From NCBI GenBank assembly GCA_040901705.1, contig JBBDYI010000170.1, positions 1-26,188 of the forward strand: a stretch of DNA of 26,188 bases, given 5' to 3'. The notes under the pieces are model-generated. The model was not told the DNA's origin. It saw nothing but the letters and a program-made list of their open reading frames with translations, and ran no database searches. Position 1 is the stretch's first letter. The number at the start of each line of letters is the position of its first letter. The translations under genes and the position numbers were made by a program. Positions 15,690 through 23,129 of the stretch are shown one piece after another. The stretch comes from PLA5 sp040901705. GTDB taxonomy: Bacteria > Planctomycetota > Planctomycetia > Pirellulales > PLA5.

Positions 15690-16676
15690 CGCAGCGGCGC
15701 GTGGGCGCGGCGGACTTCGGCGGAGCGCGGGATGGTGGCGATTGCTCCGCCGGAGCGAAGATCGAGGTCGTTGCCGGCGTCCGCGGCGTCGAGCGACCCG
15801 CGCTGGGCAACGTAGTCGCGAAGCCGGGCGGCTTTCTCGTCGGTCGTCGGTTCGCCCGGCAGCGAATTGTCGCACCCGTGGCCCCAATAGACGCGCGTGC
15901 CGCGGTGCGTGTACAGCGCGAACTCGTATTCCTCGACGCCGTCGAAGCCCGTGCCGACGACCAACGGCGCTACGCGGGCGAGGCCCAACTTCTCCCAGTC
16001 GCCGGAAAGCGCGGCCGCGATGTTGGCCGCGCCGTGGACCCGAACGTCGCCCCACGGCGCGGGGGNNNNNNNNNNCGGTCGGTCCATACGGACCACCGGC
16101 GACGTCGGTAATATGCGGGTAGCGGCGGGCTTCGTACGGCGAGAAGTCGTCCTTGGGCAACACGACGCCGCCGGCATCGACCGGCCACCAAGTTTCGCTG
16201 CTCAGGACGACGATCGCCGCCGGGCGGCGGTATTCGACCTCGACTTCCACTCGGGCCGGGTAGCGCTTGGTCACCTTGCGGACTTCGGCGATCCAAGGGT
16301 GCAGGCGGAGAGCCTTCGCCAGGCGTTCGTTGAGGTCGGCGCTGAGGATCGACGCGGTCTCGTCGAGGCCAGCGTCCCGGAGAGCTTCGCGCTTCACGTC
16401 GCGGCGAATCCAGCCCACCGATTCCGGCGAAGGGATGAGGTCGACGCGGTCGAACGTGAGTTGATAGTCGTCGCCCGCCGCGACGCGGTCGCCGACGTGC
16501 CGCCAAGCCCAGTAGGGGCCAACGGTCAACAAGGCCAGCAGCACGAGACCGACAAGCGTTAAGCGGCCTTCGGAACGGAAAAGCAAAAATCGCACGACGC
16601 GCACCAGGCGGCATACGAGGATCGCCCAGGGGTCGAATGCCGATTTCTTCTTTGTGTTCTTCGTAATGCGTTTCAT
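15686..16676 (-). CDS. FtsQ-like POTRA-domain protein, interrupted by an assembly gap
   Basis: Bitopic inner-membrane protein resembling FtsQ/DivIB. A basic cytoplasmic tail (residues 1-38) precedes one transmembrane helix (about 39-57, LTLVGLVLLALLTVGPYWAW). A POTRA-like region follows (about 75-150), with LHPWIAEVRKVTKRYPARVEVEVEYRRPAAIV typical of FtsQ. The C-terminal part (GDVRVHGAANIAAALSGDW onward) is read in another frame beyond the 10-N gap at 16066-16075, so the frameshift is an assembly artefact. The ATG at 16676 has GGAGG 8 nt upstream. MurB lies upstream on the same strand, consistent with a division/cell wall cluster. The role in planctomycetes, many of which lack FtsZ, is uncertain. 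Confidence 0.7.
16066..16075. other. Assembly gap (10 N)
   Basis: Ten ambiguous bases split the FtsQ-like gene. The frames on both sides join only if the true gap length is a multiple of three, so 10 is a placeholder. Confidence 0.97.
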
Positions 16677-16753
16677 CGCCGGACCTCCGCCGCCCCGGCA
16701 AATTTGGGGCGGCCGCGGCCCGACAGCGAAAGAAAATCGCGACTACGATACAT
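16673..16753 (-). CDS. Possible 26-aa leader ORF coupled to the FtsQ-like gene
   Basis: A short frame (starting MYRSRDFLSLSGRGR) begins 6 codon bases after an in-frame ATG at 16759 and is preceded by AAGGAGG, a near-perfect Shine-Dalgarno. Its TGA overlaps the FtsQ-like ATG in ATGA (16673-16676). The arrangement suggests translational coupling. The peptide resembles nothing known and could be a chance frame. Confidence 0.35.
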   Translation of the reverse strand: MYRSRDFLSLSGRGRPKFAGAAEVRR

Positions 16754-16798
16754 GGCCATCCTCCTTGACGGCGAAATCCATCGGCAACTGATGAACTC

Positions 16799-16847
16799 AC
16801 GTAGGGTGGGTCGAACGACGTGAGGCCCACCGGAGTTCATCCTACGT
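16799..16847. repeat. GTAGGGTGGG-type palindromic element, copy A
   Basis: Outer arms ACGTAGG (16799-16805) and CCTACGT (16841-16847) enclose GTGGGTCGAACGACGTGAG followed by GCCCACC. It lies just downstream of the murB stop. A longer relative lies at 23130-23214. Similar dispersed elements are known from many environmental bacterial genomes. Confidence 0.75.
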
Positions 16848-16849
16848 AA

Positions 16850-17728
16850 CTACCAAACTTCGATCGCCGGTTTGAGTTCCACGCCGGTACGGTCGAGGAC
16901 TTGCTCGCGGACCTCGTCGATCAGCCGCAACGCATCGGCACTGGTTGCTCCGCGCTCGGCGACGAGAAAATTCGCGTGACGCGGGCTAAGCGTAACGCCG
17001 CCGGCGCGAACGTCGCCAAGGCCGGCTTGCTCGATCAGTGACGAGGCGCTCATCTCGCCGGGGTTCTTGAAGGCGCACGCCGCACTTTCGTGGGCCAGCG
17101 GCTGGTGCGATTTCTTGATGATCCACTGCTTCTGCATCCGCTTGGTTATTTGCAGCGGGTCGTCCGGCTCGAACCGCAACTCGGCGCTGAGGACCACCAA
17201 CTCGTCGAGACTGCTTTGACGATAGCCGAACGCCATTTCCTCACGCTTCCGTTCGTGGACCTGACCGTCGCCGACGAGCACGGTCGCACGGTATGTAAAC
17301 TGGCCGACGTCGCTGCCGTGGTTGCCGGCGTTGTTGTGCAGCGCTCCGCCGAGCGTGCCCGGAATGCCAACGAGCATTTCCAGTCCTCCCAGGCCTTCCC
17401 GCGCGGAGGCCGAAATAAGATGGCCGAGCTTTGCGCCGCCGCCAGCGGTAACCGCCTGGCCTTTGACGGCGATTTCGCCAAACGCCGCCGCGCCGAGTTG
17501 GATCACGACGCCGCGGACGCCCTCGTCGCGGACGAGCAGGTTCGACCCGCCGCCCAACACGCGGACGGCGACGTCGTGCTCGCGACAACGCCGCACCAGT
17601 GCTACGAGCTCGTCGACCGTCGTCGGCTCGGCGAAGAAGTCAGCCGGTCCGCCGATCCGCAGCCACGTCAACGGCGCGAGCGGCTCGTCCTGGCGAATGA
17701 AGTGCTCGAAGCCCGTGATGATGCTCAT
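16850..17728 (-). CDS. murB: UDP-N-acetylmuramate dehydrogenase (UDP-N-acetylenolpyruvoylglucosamine reductase)
   Basis: 292-aa FAD enzyme that reduces UDP-GlcNAc-enolpyruvate to UDP-MurNAc with NADPH, the second committed step of peptidoglycan synthesis, in the cytoplasm. Landmarks in order: LTWLRIGGPADFFAEP, VLGGGSNLLVRDEG, VGIPGTLGGALHNNAGNHG, MAFGYRQS, CAFKNPGEMSASSLIEQAGL (with the expected catalytic Ser region) and SPRHANFLV. The C-terminus is LKPAIEVW, with Ala where many MurBs have the catalytic Glu of LEPEV; this may be a true change or an alignment shift. The longer frame from 18010 adds unrelated sequence, so the ATG at 17728 is chosen. The FtsQ-like gene follows on the same strand. 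Confidence 0.93.
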   Translation of the reverse strand: MSIITGFEHFIRQDEPLAPLTWLRIGGPADFFAEPTTVDELVALVRRCREHDVAVRVLGGGSNLLVRDEGVRGVVIQLGAAAFGEIAVKGQAVTAGGGAKLGHLISASAREGLGGLEMLVGIPGTLGGALHNNAGNHGSDVGQFTYRATVLVGDGQVHERKREEMAFGYRQSSLDELVVLSAELRFEPDDPLQITKRMQKQWIIKKSHQPLAHESAACAFKNPGEMSASSLIEQAGLGDVRAGGVTLSPRHANFLVAERGATSADALRLIDEVREQVLDRTGVELKPAIEVW

Positions 17729-18008
17729 GGCGAAAACGTCGGGGGAGATGATGTCGAAGGGCACAACGCCGCGTCTGCGGCAATGGCGAAGCTGTCGTAG
17801 CGGCCGAGACGATGCCGAATGGCCGCAATGTCGAATGGCCGCATTTTCGCGACACCGGCTTGCCGAGTCCAGCGCCAAGCCGGCTCGAATCGCCGTCGTA
17901 GGTAACTTCGTACGGAAACAGTTTAGCCGTATGAAGCACTCGACCACCGATCGCACCGATTTCACGGATCGCTTCGTGCTAGCCCCACGGCTCGACCGAT
18001 CGGGCAAC

Positions 18009-18038
18009 ATCCGTGTTATCCGTATCCGTGTTATCCGT
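18009..18038. repeat. Perfect 2 x 15-bp tandem repeat
   Basis: Two head-to-tail copies of ATCCGTGTTATCCGT, each beginning and ending in ATCCGT. A degenerate relative (TTTCACGGATCG) lies about 50 bp upstream. Comparable ATCCGTGTT strings are a frequent intergenic motif in planctomycete genomes, as far as I recall. Confidence 0.8.
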
Positions 18039-18297
18039 GCTTCGCTTCAACCGGCTATACAGGTACTTCGCAGGTAATTTTGGGTTGCGCGACGCCGAAC
18101 CGCTGGCATGCGCAGGGAACGCCCCGGCGCGGGGCGAAGTGTGCCAAAAACCGGGCAATTCGACAACAGCACTACATATGGGTGAGCAAGGCGGCAAAGC
18201 GGGGACCACGCAGGCTATTGTGCTGGCCTTCGTGCTGTTGGGATCCCCCAACGGAAGAATTATCGAGTGGTGTGCCAAGTTGCGTTTTCGTGACGGC

Positions 18298-18326
18298 GGG
18301 GGGCGGGCGACTCGATCCGGCCCCCC
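18298..18326 (-). terminator. GC-rich hairpin downstream of the DuOB-like gene
   Basis: GGGGGGC (18298-18304) and GCCCCCC (18320-18326) can pair, 26 nt after the DuOB-like stop. No U-tract follows, so terminator function is weakly supported. Confidence 0.3.
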
Positions 18327-18351
18327 TCAAACAAATCCGCCGCCCCTGACC

Positions 18352-19176
18352 TTACTTTGGCTTGGTCCTCGGCTTCCGTTGCGACGCCGGCGGCAACAGC
18401 GGCGTCGATTCCGCCACGCGATTCCGCCACGCGCCGAAGCGTGCCGATCGCGATGCACGGTCGATGCGGCCAACCGACTTTGGCCAGCGAAAGCCGCGCA
18501 TTTCCGGCCCCGGCCAGAGCGTGGCCACGATCTTGAAGCACTCCTGGGCGTCGCCAAACGGCTCGGTAAGGCTGAATGTCACGACCGGATCGCGGCCGCG
18601 AGGAAACAGCCGCCACCAATCGTACTCGCGGCATTCCCATGCCTCGACGGCGCGTTCCCAAACCGGGTCGGTTACCGTCAGCTCGTACCGTGCTCCGCCC
18701 AACCGGAACCGCAGCCGCAACCGCTTTCGCCCCAGCCGTTCGCTAAGTACCAGCGCCGCTCGCTCGACCTTGGCGATCGCTAGCGATGCCGCAGCCGGCT
18801 GGCGGACGCATTCGCCATAAGCCACGCACGCCGCGGTGCCACAGAGAATTTCTGGCCCGCGAGTGAAGGCTGGCAGCATGCGTTCGAGCGTTGCGCGCGG
18901 GGCCGGTCTCCGCAGCAGCCGCCACGGCGATTCGTCGATGACCCAATTCTCCCTCTGGTGCGGCATCGGCCGCGGCGCGACGACGCCGACGCGAAGCAAG
19001 TCGAACATCCGCGGCTCGTCGCGATCGCCCAACCGCAGGTCGATCGGCGTGAGCGTCCCATCCGCCAGCGGCGAAACCAGCCGCACGAAGCCCTGGCCGT
19101 CGTTTCGCCAGCCGGCGACGCAGCGGCCGCCGTGTTTGCGCGAATTGGCCAAACAGACGAGTTCGATGTCGGGCAT
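18352..19176 (-). CDS. Dual OB-fold (DuOB-like) domain protein
   Basis: 274-aa soluble protein. The N-terminus holds the conserved block VCLANSRKHGGRCVAGW (residues 7-23), followed by FVRLVSP, RMFDLLRVGVV and HQRENWVID (73-80). A second half carries RYELTVTDPVWE (163-174) and FSLTEPFGDAQECFKIVATLW (about 201-221). This fits the dual OB domain as I recall it, thought to sense or bind nucleic acid in conflict systems; the biochemical role is unproven. The C-terminal 25 residues are basic and disordered. The ATG at 19176 has GGAG 8 nt upstream, better than the in-frame start at 19230. Two DUF488 genes lie upstream on the same strand, after 223 nt that include an inverted-repeat element. Confidence 0.65.
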   Translation of the reverse strand: MPDIELVCLANSRKHGGRCVAGWRNDGQGFVRLVSPLADGTLTPIDLRLGDRDEPRMFDLLRVGVVAPRPMPHQRENWVIDESPWRLLRRPAPRATLERMLPAFTRGPEILCGTAACVAYGECVRQPAAASLAIAKVERAALVLSERLGRKRLRLRFRLGGARYELTVTDPVWERAVEAWECREYDWWRLFPRGRDPVVTFSLTEPFGDAQECFKIVATLWPGPEMRGFRWPKSVGRIDRASRSARFGAWRNRVAESTPLLPPASQRKPRTKPK

Positions 19177-19218
19177 GACCGGTACTCCACGGCAACGGCG
19201 ACCAACAAAACCACGCAA

Positions 19219-19386
19219 CTCAAGTTTCACGGCTCAAGCAAGGCAAAAAATTCAAGGTTCAATGGGAGTGAACCGCGACTCGTGCGTTCGTTCACATCGC
19301 GTCTCGCAACACGCGGCACGCCATATTGTGCAAGAAGCTACGCCATTCTTTGAGCCTTGAACCTTGCTTGAACCTTGAAACTTGAG
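19219..19386. repeat. Inverted-repeat element, 25-bp arms, 118-bp spacer
   Basis: Arms at 19219-19243 (beginning CTCAAGTTTCACGG) and 19362-19386 (the complement begins CTCAAGTTTCAAGG) match at 23 of 25 positions. The element fills most of the space between the second DUF488 gene and the DuOB-like gene. Further CTTGAACCTTG copies flank the right arm. It could be a MITE-like insertion or a large transcript stem-loop. Confidence 0.7.
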
Positions 19387-19399
19387 CCTTAAGACTTCC

Positions 19400-19837
19400 C
19401 TATATGTGTCTCGCCTCCATGTCCCGCCAAAACTCCTTCAAGTACTTGAGCGCCAGCCGGCGATGGCAGTGCGTCGCCTCGGCCTCGCTGCACAACAGCA
19501 CCGTCGGGCCGTCGAACAGTTCGCGGCCAAGCTCCGTTTCGATCCGCCGCTGGCTCAACAGGTCCAGGTATCGCCGCTCGTATTCCTCCCAGTCGCCCTT
19601 GCGTTTTTTGTAGGCGTCGAGCATGTCTTGCGTCGGCGCGAGCAACGGCTCGTGGACGTACTCAGCGCCGCACAATTCGCGCAAAAAGTACGCCAAGTCG
19701 CCGCGTTTGGCGAACGCCGCCAGTTGCGACGAATTGTTCAATCGCACGTCGACCAACCGCCGCACGCCGGCCGATCTCAATCGGCCGAAAAAGTCGGCTG
19801 CCGACGTTTGTGTAAAACCGATCGTATAGATCTCCAC
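19400..19837 (-). CDS. DUF488 family protein (second, short type)
   Basis: 145-aa protein of the DUF488 family, biochemical function unknown. It starts MEIYTIGFTQTSAADFF and has LVDVRLNNSSQLAAFAKRGD (28-47), YVHEPLLAPTQDMLDAYKK and the family's Cys/His signature: Cys116-Ser-Glu and Cys124-His-Arg-Arg in LLCSEAEATHCHRR. It is complete compared with close relatives. The start is GTG at 19837 with GAGG 7 nt upstream. It lies inside the end of the first DUF488 gene (61-nt overlap, other frame), which implies translational coupling. It differs clearly from its neighbour, so the pair is not a recent duplication. Confidence 0.82.
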   Translation of the reverse strand: MEIYTIGFTQTSAADFFGRLRSAGVRRLVDVRLNNSSQLAAFAKRGDLAYFLRELCGAEYVHEPLLAPTQDMLDAYKKRKGDWEEYERRYLDLLSQRRIETELGRELFDGPTVLLCSEAEATHCHRRLALKYLKEFWRDMEARHI

Positions 19838-20472
19838 GGTGCGACCTCGGCGACGTCAAACAGGGTTCGTTGATTGCCTAACTTGCGCTGCACTTGCTCG
19901 GCCGCCACGTCCGATTCGCTTTGCACGCGACCATCTGCGCGAATGTGCCGCACGTCGATACCTCTCCCGTCGATGCCTCTCCCGCCGACGCCCGTCCCGC
20001 CGACGCCCCGTCCGCCAGTGCCCCGCGACGCGAGCACGCGGGCTACGAGCAACCGGCGGTGACAGCCGGCCGGGTCTTCCTCGCTGCACATCATCGCCAC
20101 GCGGCGCTGAGCCGCTTCGCACTCGATCCGCTTGATACCGGCGAGAAACTCCGCCGATTCCGCCACCACGTCGTAACGGACGTGCCCTTCGTCGTCGAAA
20201 TACTCGTCTCCAACAGGCCGGCCGCCGAGTTGGTGCCCCAGGAACAGGTATTTCAAGCCCGCGGCTTCGAGATCGGCCCGCAGTTGAGGTTCGTTGAATT
20301 GAAAAGCGAAGGCCGACGCCGGATGCGACCGCACGTCGCACAACAGGTCGATCTCGTGCCGCTTTAGCAGCGCCAAGAACTCCTCGGTCGTGTGATTCGA
20401 ATGCCCGACGGAATAGATCGTCGCCGGCCCTTCCGTCGCCTGCGATTCGCGCTCGCCATGTCGAACGTCCAT
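19777..20472 (-). CDS. DUF488 family protein (first, with in-frame Gly-rich minisatellite)
   Basis: 231-aa DUF488 protein, function unknown. Family motifs: TIYSVGHSNHTTEEFLALL (18-36), LLCDVRSHPAS (43-53), FNEPQLRADLEAAGLKYLFLG, and MMCSEEDPAGCHRRLL (127-142) with Cys129, Glu131, Cys137, His138. After LLVARVLA the domain is interrupted by 25 residues of five Gly-rich pentads (149-173), then resumes as VRHIRADGRVQSE. The usual family end is near QRTLF (201-205); 26 further residues overlap the next gene. The ATG at 20472 has a strong GGGAGGG 7 nt upstream. It is the first gene after a near-consensus promoter. Confidence 0.82.
   Translation of the reverse strand: MDVRHGERESQATEGPATIYSVGHSNHTTEEFLALLKRHEIDLLCDVRSHPASAFAFQFNEPQLRADLEAAGLKYLFLGHQLGGRPVGDEYFDDEGHVRYDVVAESAEFLAGIKRIECEAAQRRVAMMCSEEDPAGCHRRLLVARVLASRGTGGRGVGGTGVGGRGIDGRGIDVRHIRADGRVQSESDVAAEQVQRKLGNQRTLFDVAEVAPWRSIRSVLHKRRQPTFSAD
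19954..20028 (-). repeat. Five 15-bp tandem units inside a DUF488 gene
   Basis: Five in-frame units (for example GTCGATACCTCTCCC and GTCGATGCCTCTCCC on the plus strand) encode Gly-rich pentads ending RGID. Outer copies are more diverged than the two at the 3' end of the gene, which differ by one base. Changes in copy number would keep the frame. Confidence 0.85.
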
Positions 20473-20557
20473 CGATACCCTCCCGCGAAATCGACGATTC
20501 GCGGCTCGTTCTCGCCCGGTATTAGTCGTATAAGCGCCAATCGTCGGCTACGCCAGT

Positions 20558-20577
20558 AACTATACAGACAAACAGTT
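20558..20577. promoter_or_regulatory. Operator-like dyad over the -10 of the DUF488 promoter
   Basis: AACTAT and AACAGTT-end arms (AACTRT-N8-AYAGTT) form an imperfect dyad covering the -10 box and part of the spacer. A repressor bound here would block the promoter. No regulator gene is obvious nearby. Confidence 0.3.
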
Positions 20578-20586
20578 GTGTGTCAA
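20559..20586 (-). promoter_or_regulatory. Near-consensus sigma70-type promoter of the DUF488 operon
   Basis: On the minus strand a perfect TTGACA (20586-20581) is followed after 16 nt by TATAGT (20564-20559), five of six matches to the -10 consensus. Transcription would start near 20551, about 80 nt before the first DUF488 ATG. This is the best promoter in the window. Confidence 0.65.
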
Positions 20587-20700
20587 GCCTTTCGATCGCG
20601 TCGATTGAAGGTTTTCTACCCGAGCTGCGACTTGCAAACATGTCTGCCGCCGCCGTCGACTGGCCGCGCGACCCACCGTGCGGCGGGGGGTGCTGATGCC

Positions 20701-20729
20701 TTGCCGCGTTCGGTTGACCGCTTTATTCT
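20701..20729 (+). promoter_or_regulatory. Weak candidate promoter for the first propeller gene
   Basis: TTGCCG and TATTCT (four of six matches each) are spaced by 17 nt, about 80 nt before the ATG at 20807. The rest of 20587-20806 shows nothing else recognisable. Confidence 0.25.
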
Positions 20730-20806
20730 AATGGGTGTTCGCGACGCGCTCGCGGACGTGTCCCGCCAAGTGCCCGCTAGATTCCCGCCCTTAGCTCGAG
20801 GCCGCC

Positions 20807-23092
20807 ATGAAATCATTCGCGCTCGCCGTCTGTCGCCCCGTCTGTCGCGTCGTTGCCGCCCCCGCTGTTGTAGTCGCCGCTGTCGCGGTGGCCGCGACCG
20901 CCTTACTTTGCTCGACTGGCAATCTCGCGGCCGGCGAATTCGATTGGCCCAATTGGCGAGGGCCGGAGCAAAACAACGTTTCGCGCGAGACCGGCCTCGT
21001 CGACAAGTGGAATCCCAAGGGCGGGCCGGGCAGCAACTTGCTTTGGAAGAGCGAAAAGCTCGGTACGCGATCGACCCCGATCGTGATGAACGGCAAGCTG
21101 TACATCGTGTGCCGCGCCGATCCGCTCACGCCGCTCGAAGGCGAAAAGGTCGTGTGTGCCGATCCGGCCACCGGCGACATTTTGTGGGAGAACAAGTTCA
21201 ACGTCTCGCTGTCCGACGTGCCGGGCGAGCGCGTCGGCTGGGCGAATTTGGCGGGCGATCCGGAGACCGGCAACGTCTATTGCATGGGCGTCTGCGGACT
21301 GTTTCAGTGCATCGACGGCGAGAGCGGCAAGACGCTGTGGAGCAGCGCCACGCACGAACAGTTCGGGCTGCTCACCACGTACGGAGCGCGGACGAACACG
21401 CCGGTCGTGTTCGAGGATCTGGTTATCATCAGCGGCATCGTGATCGGTTGGGGCGAACAGGCCAAACCGAATCATCGCTTCATCGCGTTCAACAAGAAGA
21501 CCGGCGAGGTGGTCTGGTACGCCGGCACGCGCGACCTGCCCAACGATACCAACTACAGTTGCCCGGTCATGTGCGTACTCAACGGCCAGGCGGCGATGGT
21601 CGTCGGAGGCGGTGACGGCGGCGTGTGGGCGCTGCAACCGCGGACGGGCAAGCCGATCTGGCATTACGACTTCACGATCGGCGGCATCAATCCGTCGCCG
21701 CTCGTGGTCGGCGACACGGTTTACGCTTCGCACAGCGAAGAAAATCTAGCCAGCAACACGGCCGGCGGCATCGCGGCAATCAACGGAGCGCTTACCGGCG
21801 ACATCACCAAGACCGGCGAAATCTGGCGGCTCCGCGAGTTCATGGTCGGCCGCAGTTCGCCCGTCATGTTCAACGATTTGCTGTACGCCATCGACGATCG
21901 CGCCAAACTGTTCGTCCTCGACCCGAAAACCGGCCAGACGCTGACGCGAAGAGCGTTGGGCAAGGAAATGCGGGCCACCCCGTTGATCGCCGATGGCAAA
22001 ATGTACTGCGCCACGAGCAACGGACAGTATTACGTGCTCCAAGCCGGCGGCAGCAGCAGCGAGGGCAGTCAGCTAAAGGTGCTCAGTCAAGGCCGCTTGC
22101 CGACCGGCGAAGAGTGCCACGGCTCGGCGATCGTGTCGGCCGGACGGATTTATGTGCCGTCGATGGAAAATCTGTATTGCATCGGCACGCCCGACCATAA
22201 ACCGGCGGCCACGGCGCGGCCGGAAGGACCGCAGGAAACGCCCGTCGGCGCAGACGACAAACCGGCCCACGTGCAAATCGTGCCGGCGGAGTTGCTCCTG
22301 CGGCCGGGCGATACGCAGCAGTTCGAGGTGCGGCTGTATAACGCCCGCGGGCAGTTGCTCAAGAGCGACGGCATCGAGGCGAATTTCGAGCTAAAGGGTG
22401 CCGGCGAGATTTCCCCTGACGGCAAGTTCACCGCGGCGGCCGAAGGCGCGCACACGGCCATGTACATCCACGCCAAGGTCGGCGACTTGGACGGTCTGTC
22501 TCGCGTCCGCGTGGTGCCGGCTCTGCCGTGGAAGTTCGACTTCGCCGACGGCCAGGTGCCGATCACGTGGGTCAGCGCCCGCTATCGCCACATCACCCGC
22601 AAGGTCGAAGGCAACGACGTGATGGTCAAAGTCACGACGATTCCCAAGGGTACGCGGAGCATGTGCTTCTTCGGGCAGTCGGACCTGCACGATTACACAA
22701 TCCAAGCCGACGTGCTGGGGAATCTCAAGAACGGCAAGACGCCCGACATCGGCTTGATCGCCCAGGGCTATATCCTCGATATGCGAGGTGCGTCGCAGGA
22801 GTTGGAAATCCGCAGTTGGGGCACGCAGAAAAATCGCGTTCACAAGACGATCGCGTTTGCGTGGAAGCCGAACGTGTGGTACAGAACCAAGCTGCAAGCG
22901 AGCGTCGAGGACGGCAAGGCCGTGTTGCGGGGAAAAGTCTGGCCGCGCGACGACAAGGAGCCGTCCGATTGGACCGCGACGTTGGTCGACCCGCAGCCGG
23001 TTCATACGGGCAGTCCGGGATTGTTCGGCAACGCGACGGACGCCGAGATTTTTCTGGACGACATCACCGTGACGCCGAACACCGCCGGGTAG
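20807..23092 (+). CDS. Secreted PQQ-like beta-propeller protein with Ig-like and ConA-like C-terminal parts
   Basis: 761-aa exported protein. The long signal peptide (to about residue 43, ending NLAAG) is followed by DWPNWRGP, the usual start of planctomycete PQQ-like/BamB-like propellers. Propeller blades run to about 455, with repeats such as VVCADPATGDILWENKF, FIAFNKKTGEVVWYAG and LFVLDPKTGQTLTR. A bacterial Ig-like domain follows (about 483-570, VQIVPAELLLRPGDTQQF), then a beta-sandwich C-terminal region (about 575-755) that resembles a ConA-like or DUF1080-type domain. GAGG lies 5 nt before the ATG. No catalytic residues are identifiable; a scaffold or binding role in the envelope is likely. 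A second propeller gene lies 249 nt downstream. Confidence 0.85.
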   Translation: MKSFALAVCRPVCRVVAAPAVVVAAVAVAATALLCSTGNLAAGEFDWPNWRGPEQNNVSRETGLVDKWNPKGGPGSNLLWKSEKLGTRSTPIVMNGKLYIVCRADPLTPLEGEKVVCADPATGDILWENKFNVSLSDVPGERVGWANLAGDPETGNVYCMGVCGLFQCIDGESGKTLWSSATHEQFGLLTTYGARTNTPVVFEDLVIISGIVIGWGEQAKPNHRFIAFNKKTGEVVWYAGTRDLPNDTNYSCPVMCVLNGQAAMVVGGGDGGVWALQPRTGKPIWHYDFTIGGINPSPLVVGDTVYASHSEENLASNTAGGIAAINGALTGDITKTGEIWRLREFMVGRSSPVMFNDLLYAIDDRAKLFVLDPKTGQTLTRRALGKEMRATPLIADGKMYCATSNGQYYVLQAGGSSSEGSQLKVLSQGRLPTGEECHGSAIVSAGRIYVPSMENLYCIGTPDHKPAATARPEGPQETPVGADDKPAHVQIVPAELLLRPGDTQQFEVRLYNARGQLLKSDGIEANFELKGAGEISPDGKFTAAAEGAHTAMYIHAKVGDLDGLSRVRVVPALPWKFDFADGQVPITWVSARYRHITRKVEGNDVMVKVTTIPKGTRSMCFFGQSDLHDYTIQADVLGNLKNGKTPDIGLIAQGYILDMRGASQELEIRSWGTQKNRVHKTIAFAWKPNVWYRTKLQASVEDGKAVLRGKVWPRDDKEPSDWTATLVDPQPVHTGSPGLFGNATDAEIFLDDITVTPNTAG

Positions 23093-23129
23093 AAGCGGCG
23101 ACGTTTTGATTTTTTGTAGCGTGATTTTT

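Larger units (their letters stand above)
17729..18351. other. 623-bp gap without a recognisable gene
   Basis: It lies between murB and the DuOB-like gene. It contains a 15-bp tandem repeat (18009-18038), a GCCCC/GGGGC hairpin (18121-18135), complementary 8-mers at 18165 and 18232, and a GC-rich hairpin (18298-18326). Frames across it are repeat translations and have no recognised homology. An unannotated RNA cannot be excluded. Confidence 0.5.
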
